From Ashinkailepas kermadecensis (Eukaryota > Arthropoda > Thecostraca > Neolepadidae): a DNA stretch of 64,000 bases. Location: positions 470,001-534,000 of the forward strand of contig JAOTOM010005048.1 of NCBI GenBank assembly GCA_034440615.1. Reading direction: 5' to 3'. The notes below the pieces were generated by a model that ran no database searches, was not told the origin of the DNA, and worked only from the letters and a program-made list of their open reading frames with translations. A program made the position numbers and the translations under genes. Within the stretch, counting starts at the first letter, position 1. Every line of letters begins with the position of its first letter. Shown here in pieces: positions 1 through 11,479 of the stretch.

Positions 1-1730
1 AAATCTTGGCTGCGTCTCTGGTAGTTGCTAATGTAGTACCAAGGTTCCTTCATACCACTAATTGCATGCACTTTGACGGTACACCTTTTGCTTCCTTTCT
101 TACCTACCCTGGATGCGCCTCTGGTTAGCGTATCAACTACTAACTCTCAAATGATACGCACAATGGCCCTTAAACATTGGCTACGAAGATCGGTGAAGAA
201 CTATCGAATACTTTCAGAGGTACAGAGGGCAGAAGCTAAACATGCTACGATGCAACAAAAACAACATTTCGCGAACATGCCTCCAGCATCTCACCGCTGC
301 AGCTGCCCTCACCAAAGTAGAGAGCTGGGGTGTTGTTTTATATAATTTTAAGGGGACACGTCCCCCCCCCTGATGTTGGCTTTGCCCTCCATAATTTCAA
401 CTTTTAACGTGGAGCCCTATGGAGTGTGCCCCCCTCCCCCAATCCATTGGTGCCGACCATTGCTTTGATTCATTGTGCCCCCCCCACCAACAATGTTCAG
501 AAATCAACACCCGTGGCATAGAGTGAGCGAATTGATACATTATGTAAAAGAATGTCAGGAAATCAAGTTTCAGGATGACTTCCCCAAGCGGCCAGCAGCT
601 ACAGACGGACACCACGGGATTGGAGAGACACTTCATGGCCCCTCCTGTCATATGGCTAAAACTTCTGGCAAATTTCGGAGTTCAGTGATAGGTGGCGGAA
701 CATCTAAGACCAGGGGGAGGGGTATATCCGGAAATTGGATTTCTGCTAGTAGCGGCCACCGTCACTTCTTTCGAAAATTCAAAGTTTCGAAGAGCTTCAA
801 AATAGCTGTAAATCTGCATAGCGGGCCTCCTAAACGCTATGACCTGCAAGAATCTTCTGAAGTCTACATCAGGACCGCCTGCAATCTTTATAAGGGACCT
901 CCAGTCGTTTAAGCTCAAATGAAGGGACATCCTTTCGTGAGCTAAGGGGAATTCTGGAATCTGCATTAAGAGAACTCTGTCGTTAAATATAGATCATCCA
1001 CCTTAAAGCTATGCGAAAACCTCCCAAGCGCTCTTCCTGATTTCCTAATAATCATATTTCAAGATAATACCAAACAAGGCATCTTTACAGTGTAAGAAGC
1101 ATTGTGCATCAAAAATGCATCTTCGTGTACTTCGCACTACTTTTGAGCATCACGGTCTTTTACCACCACTGCCTCTCCGCATGATACGGTTGCTGCGGAG
1201 TTGTGAAATATATTTCAGTCGTTTTGCAGCCATTATGGCAGGCAAAGGACCGCAATAAACGCCCTGTAAGTCAGCTCCGTCAAACAAAACCCTCGAATTT
1301 CCCCCGAAGCAGTGGGATTTTCCCTGGATCCACCACTTGCACCCCACAGCCCCTACTTAGGCACAATTTCTTCGTGTCGCCCCTGAATCGTCACTTTCGC
1401 CACCCATAAAACTCCCTGATGACACCTATAAATCAGCACTGCATCCTTTCAGGTACAAAATGGGGATGGGGATCCGCCCCCTTCCACGGATTCAAGCCTA
1501 AGCGAGCCCTGCTGTAATAGGGTTGATAGAGCCACATACAAAGGGAAAACTATATTAGCGGCCACTTTTCGCTTCATTCAACCCGTCTTTCCTATGTTCT
1601 TTTAGCACCCTGGGACGCACACAGCATTTCGCTCTCCCCGAATTCCTCTCCTCCGCCGGCCATACATCCATGTTTGTGTGTCACACTTGCTGAAACATCG
1701 TTTCCGCTGCGTCGTCTTTCCGTGTTGTCT
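1..1730. other. no recognised gene
   Basis: I see no convincing coding exon. Upstream MSH4 exons were looked for by eye and not found. The stretch around 360-500 has long C runs (GCCCCCC type) like those at 56.4 kb and 58.3 kb, probably pieces of a dispersed element. Confidence 0.4.
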
Positions 1731-1734
1731 CCAC

Positions 1735-1963
1735 CTACTCACTGTGTTCCGTGTTGTGCCCAGGTAGATACTAGGGCCGCGCCGTCGTCCGGTGTTCACA
1801 GTGGCTCGTGTCGTCGACCGGTGTTCACCGTTGTCCGCGCCGTCGCCTGTTATCCACTGTGTCCGGCGCCGTTGCCTGTTATCGATTGTGTCCCGCACCG
1901 TGGCTCGGCATGTACTGTGAGCCGTGCCTTGGCCCGTGAGTCACCGGTCCGTGTTGTTGTCAG
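1735..1963 (+). repeat. degenerate tandem repeat running up to exon 1 acceptor
   Basis: Loose repeats of CCGTGTTGT / GCCGTCGCCTGTTATC-like words run directly into the exon 1 splice acceptor. One segment at 1749-1787 (CCGTGTTGTGCCCAGGTAG...) resembles the real acceptor plus exon start at 1950-1985 (CCGTGTTGTTGTCAGGTAC...). It looks like an old copy of the exon edge. Confidence 0.5.
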
Positions 1964-2085
1964 GTACTACTGCGCCACGGCGGCGGCGGCGCTGTTTGCC
2001 TACATGGAGTCGGTGAAGTCGATAGTATTCCGGCCACACACGCTGAACGTCGAGTTCCAGGCGGCGGAGGCTGCTGTCATTATCA
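1964..2085 (+). CDS. MSH4: MSH4 exon 1 of window (start of core domain)
   Basis: MSH4 pairs with MSH5 as a MutS-gamma clamp that stabilises meiotic recombination intermediates. This exon starts in the middle of a codon (one base, then TAC TAC TGC) after the acceptor TTGTTGTCAG. It ends with one base of the next codon before the donor GTAGGT. It encodes YYCATAAAALFAYMESV and then a stretch around TLNVEFQAAEAAVII. These match the MSH4 block that in vertebrates reads YYCLAAVAALLKYVE and SLKICFQGSEQTAMI. The last base joins to exon 2 to give Asn, which continues the family alignment without a gap. Exons for the N-terminal region must lie before this one and were not found. Numbering is local to this window. 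Confidence 0.85.
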
Positions 2086-2317
2086 GTAGGTGGTGCTGAC
2101 TTCGCTGCCATTCGATATTTCATATATACAAGTTTCCAGTGGATCCTTAGACTCCCTTTGGGCGTGTTTTGGTAGAGGTATGATAATATTTTCGCTTTAA
2201 ATACACTCGGGTATGGGTACCTAATGGCGGTCAGCGTCGTTTTCAGCACTTCTTCGCGAAATGCGTCTAAATTTCGAATATAAATTTTATGAACTGCTGA
2301 GGAGTAACCACTTGGTG

Positions 2318-2412
2318 GATGACTTACCACCCCCGGGCCGGGTAAGTCATCAAGTCCTTGAACCCGGGACCTTTGGTACCCCGAGCTCAACACCTTAACC
2401 ACTCGGCCGTCC
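2318..2412 (-). mobile_element. tRNA-derived SINE fragment
   Basis: Read on the minus strand, it has a Ser/Leu-type A box (GGCCGAGTGGTTAAGG) and, about 35 bases on, a B-box-like GGGTTCAAGGAC. The T arm does not pair as in a working tRNA, so a SINE head is more likely than a tRNA gene. It ends in a perfect 11-bp hairpin (GATGACTTACC / GGTAAGTCATC, 2318-2351). Confidence 0.6.
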
Positions 2413-3660
2413 CCGCCCCTCAACCCCGAGTCAAAGTTATCCAATATGGAACGCTGGTTTGACCACTCTCAGTGAATGCTCAGTGGAAACCTTGCTTCTT
2501 CCAAAGAGTTCCATTACGTCTTGCTGTCCCTCGCAAGCGCATGCAAAATGACCCGAAGTGGCATGCCTGTGCAAATGCTCCGGCCTTGCCAAATACACAG
2601 ACCCTATCTTCGAAACCAATGTGTGGCGTACCATATAGTTCAAACAGGAACACTATAGGACGTTCTTGGGTTACCAATAGAGTATATTTGCCATAGATAG
2701 CAAATTAGATAGCAAATTCGCCGACTGTCATAGATGGCAAATCGACTGGTTCCAAGCACACCCATTTCTCATATTTTGACATGCGTATGTATAGGTACTT
2801 GATGCAGGTGCATTTGGTGCATTTGATGCTTGAAATCGAGCTACTCACTTCTCAGCGCGATCCGAATTCTGATCGCGCTGAGCTTCAGCCTGGGGAATTT
2901 TAGGTTACACTGCATCAAAGGATAACCACTGTGTGTGCATCGAACTGCAGCCTTCGGTACCTTTAGCCTATAGGAAGATGTTGGAAATAGGAAAATGTCA
3001 CACGAACGCACGATAATCTAGGAAACAATCCCCAAATCCAAGATTTTTGTGTTGTTTTCCAGTTGGAAATTCGTGGCCGATGGTCCGGTAAATTACCTTA
3101 AGCCGATGGCAGCAAGCCAAAACAGTGTGGTTTATCATCCGAAAATATGGCTGACTGAATACGCTTAGCCTCCATAGAGTATTGGAGATTGCGTTCGTCT
3201 ATTTGTCATGTTACGAGGCGTGAGTTCTGCTGTTTTTGTTCTTACTGACCTTTGGCTCGAAATGGGGATCGTTCCGCGACATATTCATAAGCATAATGAA
3301 GCACCACAAATGTGCTTCAGAAACATACGAGCATACTAGCAGAAGTTCGAAACGGTTTTCTTTTCACGTTGATTGTAGAAGAATGCAATTATGCCATTTT
3401 TCTCCATTTTAACATTGTATTCATCCAGTCTTGTGCTGGGCGACTGCCACTGCCTTTTTTCAATATTCATTGAAACATTTTGCGACTACCGGAAAACAAA
3501 TTCGTCTGACCAACTATTTATCGGTCAGTTCGACATTGGTGTAGATACAATTATCCCAATTTGGTGATGATGTAGAGCCTGTGTAGAGCCTCGTATGTAG
3601 AGCCTGTGGCAGAAAAATGTGCCATACGTGGCCAGTCAGCACGTGTTGTGGCAGTCGCAT
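2413..3660. other. intron 1 DNA, nothing recognised
   Basis: Intronic sequence with only short local repeats (for example TAGATAGCAAATT near 2690-2720). No coding similarity seen. Confidence 0.4.
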
Positions 3661-4180
3661 GCCGTCTGACGTCATACTGTCGGCGCCCCACGGCTGGAGC
3701 GTCGGAGCCCCACCCCAGCGCCCCTCGGTCGTAGCCGCCGGCCGTCTGACGTCATACTGTCGGCGCCCCACGGCTGGAGCGTCGGAGCCCCACCCCAGCG
3801 CCCCTCGGTCGTAGCCGCCGGCCGTCTGACGTCATACTGTCGGCGCCCCACGGCTGGAGCGTCGGAGCCCCACCCCAGCGCCCCTCGGTCGTAGCCGCCG
3901 GCCGTCTGACAGCATACTGTCGGCGCCCCACGGCTGGAGCGTCGGAGCCCCACCCCAGCGCCCCTCGGTCGTAGCCGCCGGCCGTCTGACAGCATACTGT
4001 CGGCGCCCCACGGCTGGAGCGTCGGAGCCCCACCCCAGCGCCCCTCGGTCGTAGCCGCCGGCCGTCCGACAGCATACTGTCGGAGCCCCACCCCAGCGCC
4101 CCTCGGTCGTAGCCGCCGGCCGTCTGACGGCATATTGTCGGGGCCCTCGCGGTCGGAACGTCGGAGCCCTACACCGTTTC
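3661..4180. repeat. 80-bp minisatellite, about 6.5 copies
   Basis: The word GCCGTCTGAC recurs at 3661, 3741, 3821, 3901 and 3981, exactly 80 bp apart. A shortened copy follows from 4061 and a diverged one from about 4119. The first three copies carry the palindrome TGACGTCA (a CRE/ATF consensus); later ones have TGACAGCA. GC-rich. Long open frames on the minus strand across it come from the lack of stops in the unit and are not genes. Confidence 0.95.
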
Positions 4181-4951
4181 TCGGTCGCACCCCGCACTAA
4201 CACCCCCTCGGGTGTCTGCAATAGTGATTAGTGCGGGAATGTAATACGGATTCCACATACATCATTCCGTGTAAGTGTGGCGATACTAGCTGAGACGTCG
4301 GCTCGTTCACCACCTGCCCCCAGTTTGAGAGGGCAGTTGACCAGAGCGTTTATGATAACCTTAACTGTATCGTTTTTTTTTAGCATTAACATATTTTAAC
4401 AGTAATATCATCTTAATCGGATGAGCATCATGCATCTCATCATATCATCATGTTCTCATCTTAATGGTAAACATTAATACAGTTAAAGGCCATCCTACAC
4501 TAATTTTGATGTAGAACATTGCATTTAGCTTCGAAGCAGGGCTATAGTTGTATCGAGTATCAAGTTCAGCTCTAATCTAAGCAAAGAACTGCTATGGGAA
4601 AACTTCTCAGGCCATGCGACGGACGGTCAATTGTCTGTCTCAGATGCAGCGACTGCGTTTTGCACTTTCCGGCATGCGATTTACCTGCTGAGTGCTGACT
4701 CAGGTCAGCTTGTTTTACGCAGCAGCTCGAGGACGGTGAAGACTGATATGCAACGACCAGGAGAAAACAAGACCAGAGTTACAGTGACTTTAAATGTCAC
4801 AAGCTTCGAGGACGGTTCTTTGATTCTGTTGGTTGCTTTCTTTGCTTCCTATTTGATTTGCCTACAAGACTTTCTTTGCTTTCCTATTTGCCTATCAATA
4901 GTTCCTGATATCTATTGGTAATCAGTTTTCCGTAAAAACCGAAATATTTAT
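4181..4951. other. intron 1 DNA, nothing recognised
   Basis: AT-rich intronic sequence with TCATCATG-type runs around 4400-4460. An open frame at 4631-4921 has no family I recognise. Confidence 0.35.
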
Positions 4952-5124
4952 CCCGTCTGCATGACAAGTGAAGCTGCTGAATATGATACGATCAGGAAAG
5001 CTTACGAAAATATGGCCCCTTCTAAACGGGCATTCCGACATACCATAACATTCGGAATGCTCAATATTTTCGTAAGTCTTCCTAATTGCATCGTATTCGA
5101 AGTTTTGCTGTTCATATAGACGGG
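4952..5124. mobile_element. fold-back MITE, about 60-bp arms
   Basis: The 173-bp element begins CCCGTCTGCATGA and ends TCATATAGACGGG. Its left arm (ATATGATACGATCAGGAAAG, then CTTACGAAAATAT) pairs with its right arm (ATATTTTCGTAAG, then TTCCTAATTGCATCGTAT). A second, inner hairpin sits in the middle (GCATTCCGA ... TTCGGAATGC). It is non-coding. Its flanks read AT on both sides; the superfamily is unknown. Confidence 0.8.
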
Positions 5125-6643
5125 ATGATTATGCTTGCTGTGAATATCTGTTGCTCGTATGGTCAGGTGTGACTATCTTTGCCTGTCCTTCCTCTTGCAG
5201 TCTCCCAATGTCATTGCGTGTAGTTTCTCCATGTCATTGACGTGAACAGCTGCTAGTCCCGTGGCACATCGAGGTGGTGGCTATGGTAACAACCTTTGTG
5301 AGACTAAGCCGTATTACTGGCCAATGCACCTATTCGAAAAAAATATTGATATTTGTCAGCCCTGGGATACGAGAGTTAAAAGGGAAGCAAGACATCAGAA
5401 AGCATGTATGTCGCTATCATTATGCTTCAAAACATCATACATCGAAGTTGACTTTGTGTTCTGGTCAACGATGCACTGTTTGCAAGGATTATTGGCGATA
5501 AGGCGAAGGCGCATGTCACAAAGCTACCGTGTAGTACCCGACTCCACTAAGCTGAACACTCTTAGTACAGGGGAGATTAGTTACTTTGAATCCTGACAGT
5601 TTTTTCTGAGGTAACTCCTAAATAGTTCGAGATATAGCTTTTAAGTTTGTGATGCTTTCCGAGAACTGCTGAACCCAAATGGTGGCAAAAGGAATGAAGT
5701 TCCAGTGTATTAAGATTACGATGCTAGCAGGATAGCTCAAAGTCGACTCACACCCTCGTCTCAATATGGTTTTACATGCACATTAATACCTTTGTTATAA
5801 GCGAACTGTACAAGATACAGTGAAAACAATGATTTGAGTATAGACAAATGATCAAAGGAAAGTGCAAAAATAGGGCAACGAAACTTCAAATCTGGTCGCT
5901 AGGTTTAAATTGGAAAACATAAATTTTTTTCTGCAAAACATTGCGACTCATTTCTTTACCTTGAATATTTGTTCTGGTAAATTTTGCCCCCAAGAAGTGT
6001 TCCATGTTTTAAGCCAAATAATAAAGTCAGGCCACAGATCTGAAGCGGGGCCCGAATCGTCCCGAGGGTACACGCATCCCAGGCACCCAGAAAGCTGAAA
6101 TATGAACTGGTAAGATGTTAAAGTAGGTGAAGGTGAAAATTGCTGAGTCAGGATATTTTTGCACGCGGATTTGAGTCGTGATGTGATTATTCTCCCCCGA
6201 ATTTGACTTCATGTTTAGATTGTTTCAAAAATTGTTGGAACTTAAAAAATGAGAATACAGACTATTTTTTCTTTTAAAAATCACCGAAAAAAGCGGGACA
6301 ATATTTGGCATTCCTTTCGTGACACTCATTACCTTTTCCTGGCACAATCTGTTGGAAAATCGTCAGCTTTAACAGTTCATCACATATTGCCAGGTGCGTA
6401 ACATTCATCTGATTGGTGACCTTGATCTTTGCACATGTCCGTCTGTTAGACTGTCTTCGGTTTGCATATAATGGATATGAAGCAAGAAATCGCATTACTT
6501 TCATAACCAGAGTCCGACAAAATATTGTGAAGACTGGACTGCAGTCCGACATTGATCTGCTTCGACATTGACCCGGAAAGTCAACCAAAGGTGGCAGGGA
6601 AAATGTTCCAAGAACTCTGATACTTCAAAGATGGAGCTAAGTC
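5125..6643. other. intron 1 DNA, nothing recognised
   Basis: No convincing gene. Open frames at 5261-5596 and 6274-6588 (minus) show no known motif. Confidence 0.35.
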
Positions 6644-7239
6644 ATGCCATTTACCGCGTACTTAGCTAGCTTAGAACAAACGATAGTGGGTGGTCAAATT
6701 GCCCCCCCCCCCTCCCACATTGGGAGAGGTAGAACATTATGCAGCACATCAATCATACGACCCATCCTAGAATACAACAGCATCATTTTTGCCACCATTT
6801 CAGAAAGCCAGAGCCGAAATTTATAAATCATCCAAAACAGCTGCATCAGAGCAGCCACAGGTGCCTTCAGCACCACACCGATAGCCAGTATTCTAGTGGA
6901 CTCAAACACGCCCCCACTCCACGCCCGGAGGACACAACAGCTGTGCCGCTACCACATCAAAATCAAATCCATTGCAAATCATCCAGCACAGCGCTGCTTT
7001 ACGCCTGACAGATACGACAAGAGCCGATTTGCGCGCAAACTTCCACCATATAGCATTCAAATTTCCATGGCTCTCTCAGATCTTAACTTCGCAATGCCAT
7101 CCACTGCAACTCGACCGCCCACTAGGCCATTCTGGACTTTCAGTCAACCAAAGGTCGAGTACTTGCTCTCCGAGAAGAACTCACATCGGCGGAAATTCTT
7201 GGCCTGTTCCACAAGTTCGCCGATGACAACAATCACAAA

Positions 7240-8050
7240 TAACTCGTATTCACGGATGGGTCGAAACACGAGGCTAAGGTAGGCATCGGCGTCACTGGAC
7301 CAGGTCTCAGACTTTCCAAGCGTCTACCGGATAACTTCTCCATCTACTCCGCTGAAGCAATGGCCATTCGGGCCGCTATCACCATTCTCATGAGACGTAA
7401 AGCTAGAAACGTAGTAATTTGCTCAGACTCCAAATCTGTCCTCCAGTCAATTAGCAACACCCACGACTGTCCACATCACTTCATTGATATAATCCAACAA
7501 CTCGTGGCCCATAACGTAAACATGAACTATTCCTTCCTCTGGATTCCGGGCCACGCCAACATCCCAGGTAACGAAGAAGCAGACCGGTTCGCAAAGCAAG
7601 CCTTAGCATTGAACACTTACCCTAGCGTGGAATATTCGGTAGACGACTGCAAAGCACTCCTACAACGCCACATTCGCCAACATCAACAGAACACATGGAC
7701 ACAACACAACTCAACACAACACAAATCCAACCACACCCACGCAATCAAACAAACAATAGGTATATGGAACACATCAAATCAATCTCACCGACAAAAAGAG
7801 GTCATCCTCACTAGACTTAGAACTGGTTGCACAAAACTAACACAGCCTCAATTAGAGGGTGACCAATATACAACACCGCACTGCGGCACCTGCAACACCA
7901 CGTTAAGCATAGGCCACATCCTGCTAGACTGTAGTAGCTTTAGCTCTCGAAGACAACCACTTAAGGCATGCTGCCAAAAAGAGGGCATCACCTTATCGCT
8001 TCCATCGCAACACGACGTTAAGCGTAGGCCACATCCTGCTAGACTGTGGT
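7240..8050 (+). pseudogene. LINE RNase H domain remnant
   Basis: The RNase H catalytic set is visible: FTDGSKHEAK (first Asp, about 7250), SAEAMAIRAA (Glu, about 7350), ICSDSKSVLQS (second Asp, about 7425) and WIPGHANIPGNEEADRFAK (His/Asp region, about 7545-7600). A C-terminal motif CGTCNTTLSIGHILLDC follows near 7880. The frame is open from about 7360 to 8052 but broken upstream. The segment at about 7900-8015 is repeated in tandem at about 8017-8130 with a few changes, so the C-terminus is duplicated. Confidence 0.8.
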
Positions 8051-8283
8051 AGCTTTAGCTCTCAGAGACAACCACTTAAGGCATTCTGCCAAAAAGAGGG
8101 CATCACCTTATCGCTTCCATCGCTTCTCGGTGACAAGCACCCAGAACTCCTTCAATTGCTATTTTAATATCTGTATGCCACAAAATTAGCAGGAGCACTG
8201 TAGGCACCATACCACCAACACTCACATCAACTCGCAATGCATGACCGCGAAACACTCGGAGGAAACACGTAAATAGCCATCCC

Positions 8284-8555
8284 CGCATGGCGTCGGACGT
8301 ACATGAGCCGATTTGCTTCTCAATTAGAAATAAATGGCTACCTAGCGGTGCCGTCGGAAGTAGATGAGCCGACTTGCTTTAGGAAAACAATAAACAAAAA
8401 ATAAACAAATAAAATTAGCATGACGTAAAATGACTACCCAGAGTAGATGTAGATGTAGACGATCATCAGACGTAGATGAGCCGATTTGCTCAGCAACTCA
8501 TAACGTAAACGGCTACCCAGAGGTACAGTGGACGTAGAAGAGCCGAATTGCAAAA
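8284..8555 (+). repeat. tandem repeats in LINE 3' UTR
   Basis: About four diverged copies of a unit with GACGTAGATGAGCCGATTTGC and, further on, GGCTACCCAGAGGTACAG. They follow the RNase H coding end and probably belong to the element's 3' UTR. Confidence 0.65.
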
Positions 8556-8560
8556 CACCG

Positions 8561-9739
8561 TACTAACCCAACTGACAACCCTGCATGGCATGCTTACTAC
8601 AGACTAACACTGCACTGCAGACTAACCCGCTACTAACAACTAACACGCGGCGGTCGGCGTGATAGGCGGTGTGAACAATTACCTCCTTGTTTGCACGGTA
8701 AAGATCACTCGGTGCTCTTCGATAAGAGTAGGCTAAAGCCGGCACCCTGGCAAAATCAACTTCTCGCCACTCTCCAAACACCCCCACCCCCACCCAAACT
8801 ACGAATTATTTTGTGGAGGAGTAAAGTAAAACTAAACCATTTAGACATCATGGAGCTGTCCCTAACCCAGGCCCTCGCCTTCAGCACCTAAAATATCACG
8901 CAAACTAACGTAAAATTCCTTAACGTAAATATCCACTTACCTGCACCTTGATCACAAACGCTCGCTTTATAGACAGACATGTAACGTACTCGCTTTACAG
9001 GCGGCGCAAATGACCTCTATGGTCCGGCACGCCTAAAAAATCATCCCCCCCCTCCCCCATTATGCAGAATTGCAAGGGTTGATGCTATCTAGATGCTTTT
9101 TTTTGTGAACTCGCTTGCTTTTGACATTAATGTTAAAGGATAGTTCATATTGAAAAGGAAGATCTAATATATTATATTGGCCGTCCTTGAGTCCGCTCAT
9201 GTTATTTTGTTTTTGTTAATCCTTGGAGACAAATACGGGCAGTGATCGTGCAGAAAAGTTGGTTTTGCTATAATCGGAATATACGTTTTCTAGATCTTAG
9301 GATTGGGACGGGATCCGTCTCCTGCATCTGAACTGGCCTGGCAGATAATGGATTCTTTTCTTTCTGGAAAGCTTACTGAAGATGTACAACATATGTTCCT
9401 CACCTACGAATCTTTATCAGCTGAAGTTACACGACGGAGATAATTCCGATGAAAACATTCCTAATGGGCTAAATTCAATGTTCTAAGCGTCCAGAAATCA
9501 TGTCCACCAGATACCTTCAGTGGCAAGCATATTGATCATTTAATCATTGTTCCACGAAAAGAAGTTTAGTCGACTTTTTGGTCCCGATACATATATTCGC
9601 GGCACTTTTTATAATACAGTTATCTTTGCGATTCCTTCATTTCGGGAAATGGAACATGGAAACAGAAACAAAAAACGCAAAAAACCCTGATGTACTGGTC
9701 CCACGCTAATTTGTCTTACGGTGAGTATCCTTTGCTAGC
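8561..9739. other. intron 1 DNA, nothing recognised
   Basis: No coding or structural feature supported, apart from short C runs at 8780-8800 and 9040-9058. Confidence 0.35.
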
Positions 9740-10413
9740 ACAATGTGACGACTGACTTCTCAGACAGCGACACCTGTCGGCGACTGGAGCTGGTGCAGAG
9801 CCAGCCGGGGGGCAGCCCGGGGGCACAATGTGACGACTGACCTCTCAGACAGAGACACCTGGCGGCGACTGGAGCTGGTGCAGGGCCAGCCGGGGGGTCT
9901 GGACTGGGACACAATGTGACTATTGACCTTTCAGACAGCGACACCTGTCGGCGACTGGAGCTGGTGCAGAGCCAGCCGGGGGGTCTGGACTGGGACACAA
10001 TGTGACGACTGACCTCTCAGACAGCGACACCTGTCGGCGACTGGAGCTGGTGCAGAGCCAGCCGGGGGGGTCTGGACTGGGACACAATGTGACGACTGAC
10101 CTCTCAGACAGCGACACCTGTCGGCGACTGGAGCTGGTGCAGAGCCAGCCGGGGGGTCTGGACTGGGACACAATGTGACGACTGACCTCTCAGACAGAGA
10201 CACCTGTCGGCGACTGGAGCTGGTGCAGAGCCAGCCGGGGGGGTCTGGACTGGGACACAATGTGACGACTGACCTCTCAGACAGCGACACCTGTCGGCGA
10301 CTGGAGCTGGTGCAGGGCCAGCCGGGGGGTCTGGACTGGGACACAATGTGACGACTGACCTCTCAGACAGCGACACCTGTCGGCGACTGGAGCTGGTGCA
10401 GAGCCAGCCGGGG
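9735..10413 (+). repeat. 86-bp minisatellite containing exon 2 acceptor and 5' exon half
   Basis: The word CAGACAG, which is the acceptor plus exon 2 start, recurs at 9761, 9846, 9932, 10018, 10105, 10191, 10278 and 10364 (spacing 85-87 bp). Each unit holds CTGACCTCTCAG, about 48 bases of exon 2 up to CAGCCGGGGGG, then an intron-like link TCTGGACTGGGACACAATG. Only the last copy continues into the rest of exon 2. There are thus seven extra acceptor sites upstream of the real one. Confidence 0.95.
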
Positions 10414-10526
10414 GGTCGGCCAGAGGACACGGTGTACGGCGTCATCCGGCGCACACTGACACCTGGAGGCTGCCGCAGACTACGCGCCGAGCTGCTGCAG
10501 CCCTCCGTTAGCCACGCCTCGATCAG
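10367..10526 (+). CDS. MSH4: MSH4 exon 2
   Basis: With the last base of exon 1 it encodes NSDTCRRLELV, then DTVYGVIRRTLTPGGCRRLR, then ELLQPSVSHASIR. This is the classic start of the MutS core domain (bacterial MutS: TRRNLEL ... TPMGSR; MSH4: SSAQNLELL ... TKTPGGSRRLR). The acceptor is ACCTCTCAG and the donor is ATCAG|GTTAGC. The exon ends two bases into an Arg codon completed by exon 3, and the joined protein then aligns with MSH4 without a gap (SHASIR + TRQQCVQEL). Both edges lie inside tandem arrays derived from the exon: 86-bp units on the left and 20-bp units on the right. Which of the copied sites is used cannot be told from DNA alone; the last acceptor and first donor give the family alignment. 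Confidence 0.88.
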
Positions 10527-11010
10527 GTTAGCCACGCCTCGATCAGGTCAGCCACGCCTCGATCAAGTCAGCCACGCCTCTATCAGGTCAGCCACGCCTC
10601 GATCAGGTCAGCCACGCCTCGATCAGGTCAGCCTCGATCAGGTCAGCCACGCCCCGATCAGGTAAGCCGCGCCTCGATCAGGTCAGCCACGCCTCGATCA
10701 GGTCAGTCACGCCTGGATCAGGTCAGCCACGCCGCTATCAGGTCAGCCACGCCTCGATCAGGTCAGCCACGCCTCGATCAGGTCAGCCACGCCTCGATCA
10801 GGTTAACCACGCCTGGATCAGGTCAGCCACGCCTCGATCAGGTCAGCCACGCCTCTATCAGGTTAGCCACGCCTGAATCAGGTTAGCCACGCCTGGATCA
10901 GGTTAGCCACGCCTGGATCATGTCAGCCACGCCTCGATCAGGTCAGCCACGCCTCGATCAGATCAGCCACGCCTCGATCAGGTCAGCCACGCCTTCATCC
11001 GGCCAGACGA
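10507..11010 (+). repeat. 20-bp minisatellite built from exon 2 3' end and donor
   Basis: About 25 copies of the unit GTYAGCCACGCCTCGATCAG. The first copy is the last 20 bases of exon 2 itself (10507-10526). The next begins with the real donor GTTAGC. Almost every unit therefore has an ATCAG|GTNAGC donor-like junction. Variation (Y at position 3, CTATCA, TGGATCA) increases with distance. Loosely related words continue to about 11240. Confidence 0.95.
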
Positions 11011-11479
11011 GCCACGCATTTACTCGGACAGCCGCGTCCTCATCGAATCGATGGCGCTTCCATTCTGCGAGCTACGTCTCCAAGTAAGTCACGCCTCCAT
11101 CAGGTTAGGTCAGCCACGCCCCCGTCAATTGCGGCCAGCAACGCCTCCTTCGAGTCAGATCAGCTACGCTTCCATGATGTGTGGCACTCGTCGTCATGTC
11201 ATGTCATGTCACGCGTCCGTTGGATCTGGCCAGCCACGTTTCGGTAAAATCAACCGCAACTCCATTGGATCGTGGCAGCTGCACCTTCGAGCGATTTGCA
11301 CGTTCTCCATCAGCCGCATCTCAGCCTGTCTGTCTGTTTGTGCCTCGATATGTTTTTGCCTTTGTGCCCACTTCGCTGCATCCGTCTTTCTGCCTGTGTT
11401 GCTGGGACGAACTAGAGATGAAATGCAACTTCAATTTCAAATTGTGACAATATCGGTGGCTTATTAACTTGTTTAGCCG

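Larger units (their letters stand above)
6644..8560 (+). mobile_element. 5'-truncated I/R1-like LINE with RNase H
   Basis: The left part, about 6730-6930, encodes the end of a reverse transcriptase polyprotein: SIIRPILEYNSIIF, then after a frameshift IRAATGAFSTTPIA. An RNase H domain and a Cys/His motif follow, then a 3' UTR with tandem repeats. The coding strand is strongly rich in C and A. Several frameshifts and stops make it dead. The RNase H domain points to I, R1, LOA or a related clade rather than CR1. Confidence 0.8.

Noticed and set aside
1..1900. Upstream MSH4 exons
   Set aside because: No stretch resembling the preceding MSH4 region (around the RKYF and EYIEQLC words of the family) was found by eye in this part.
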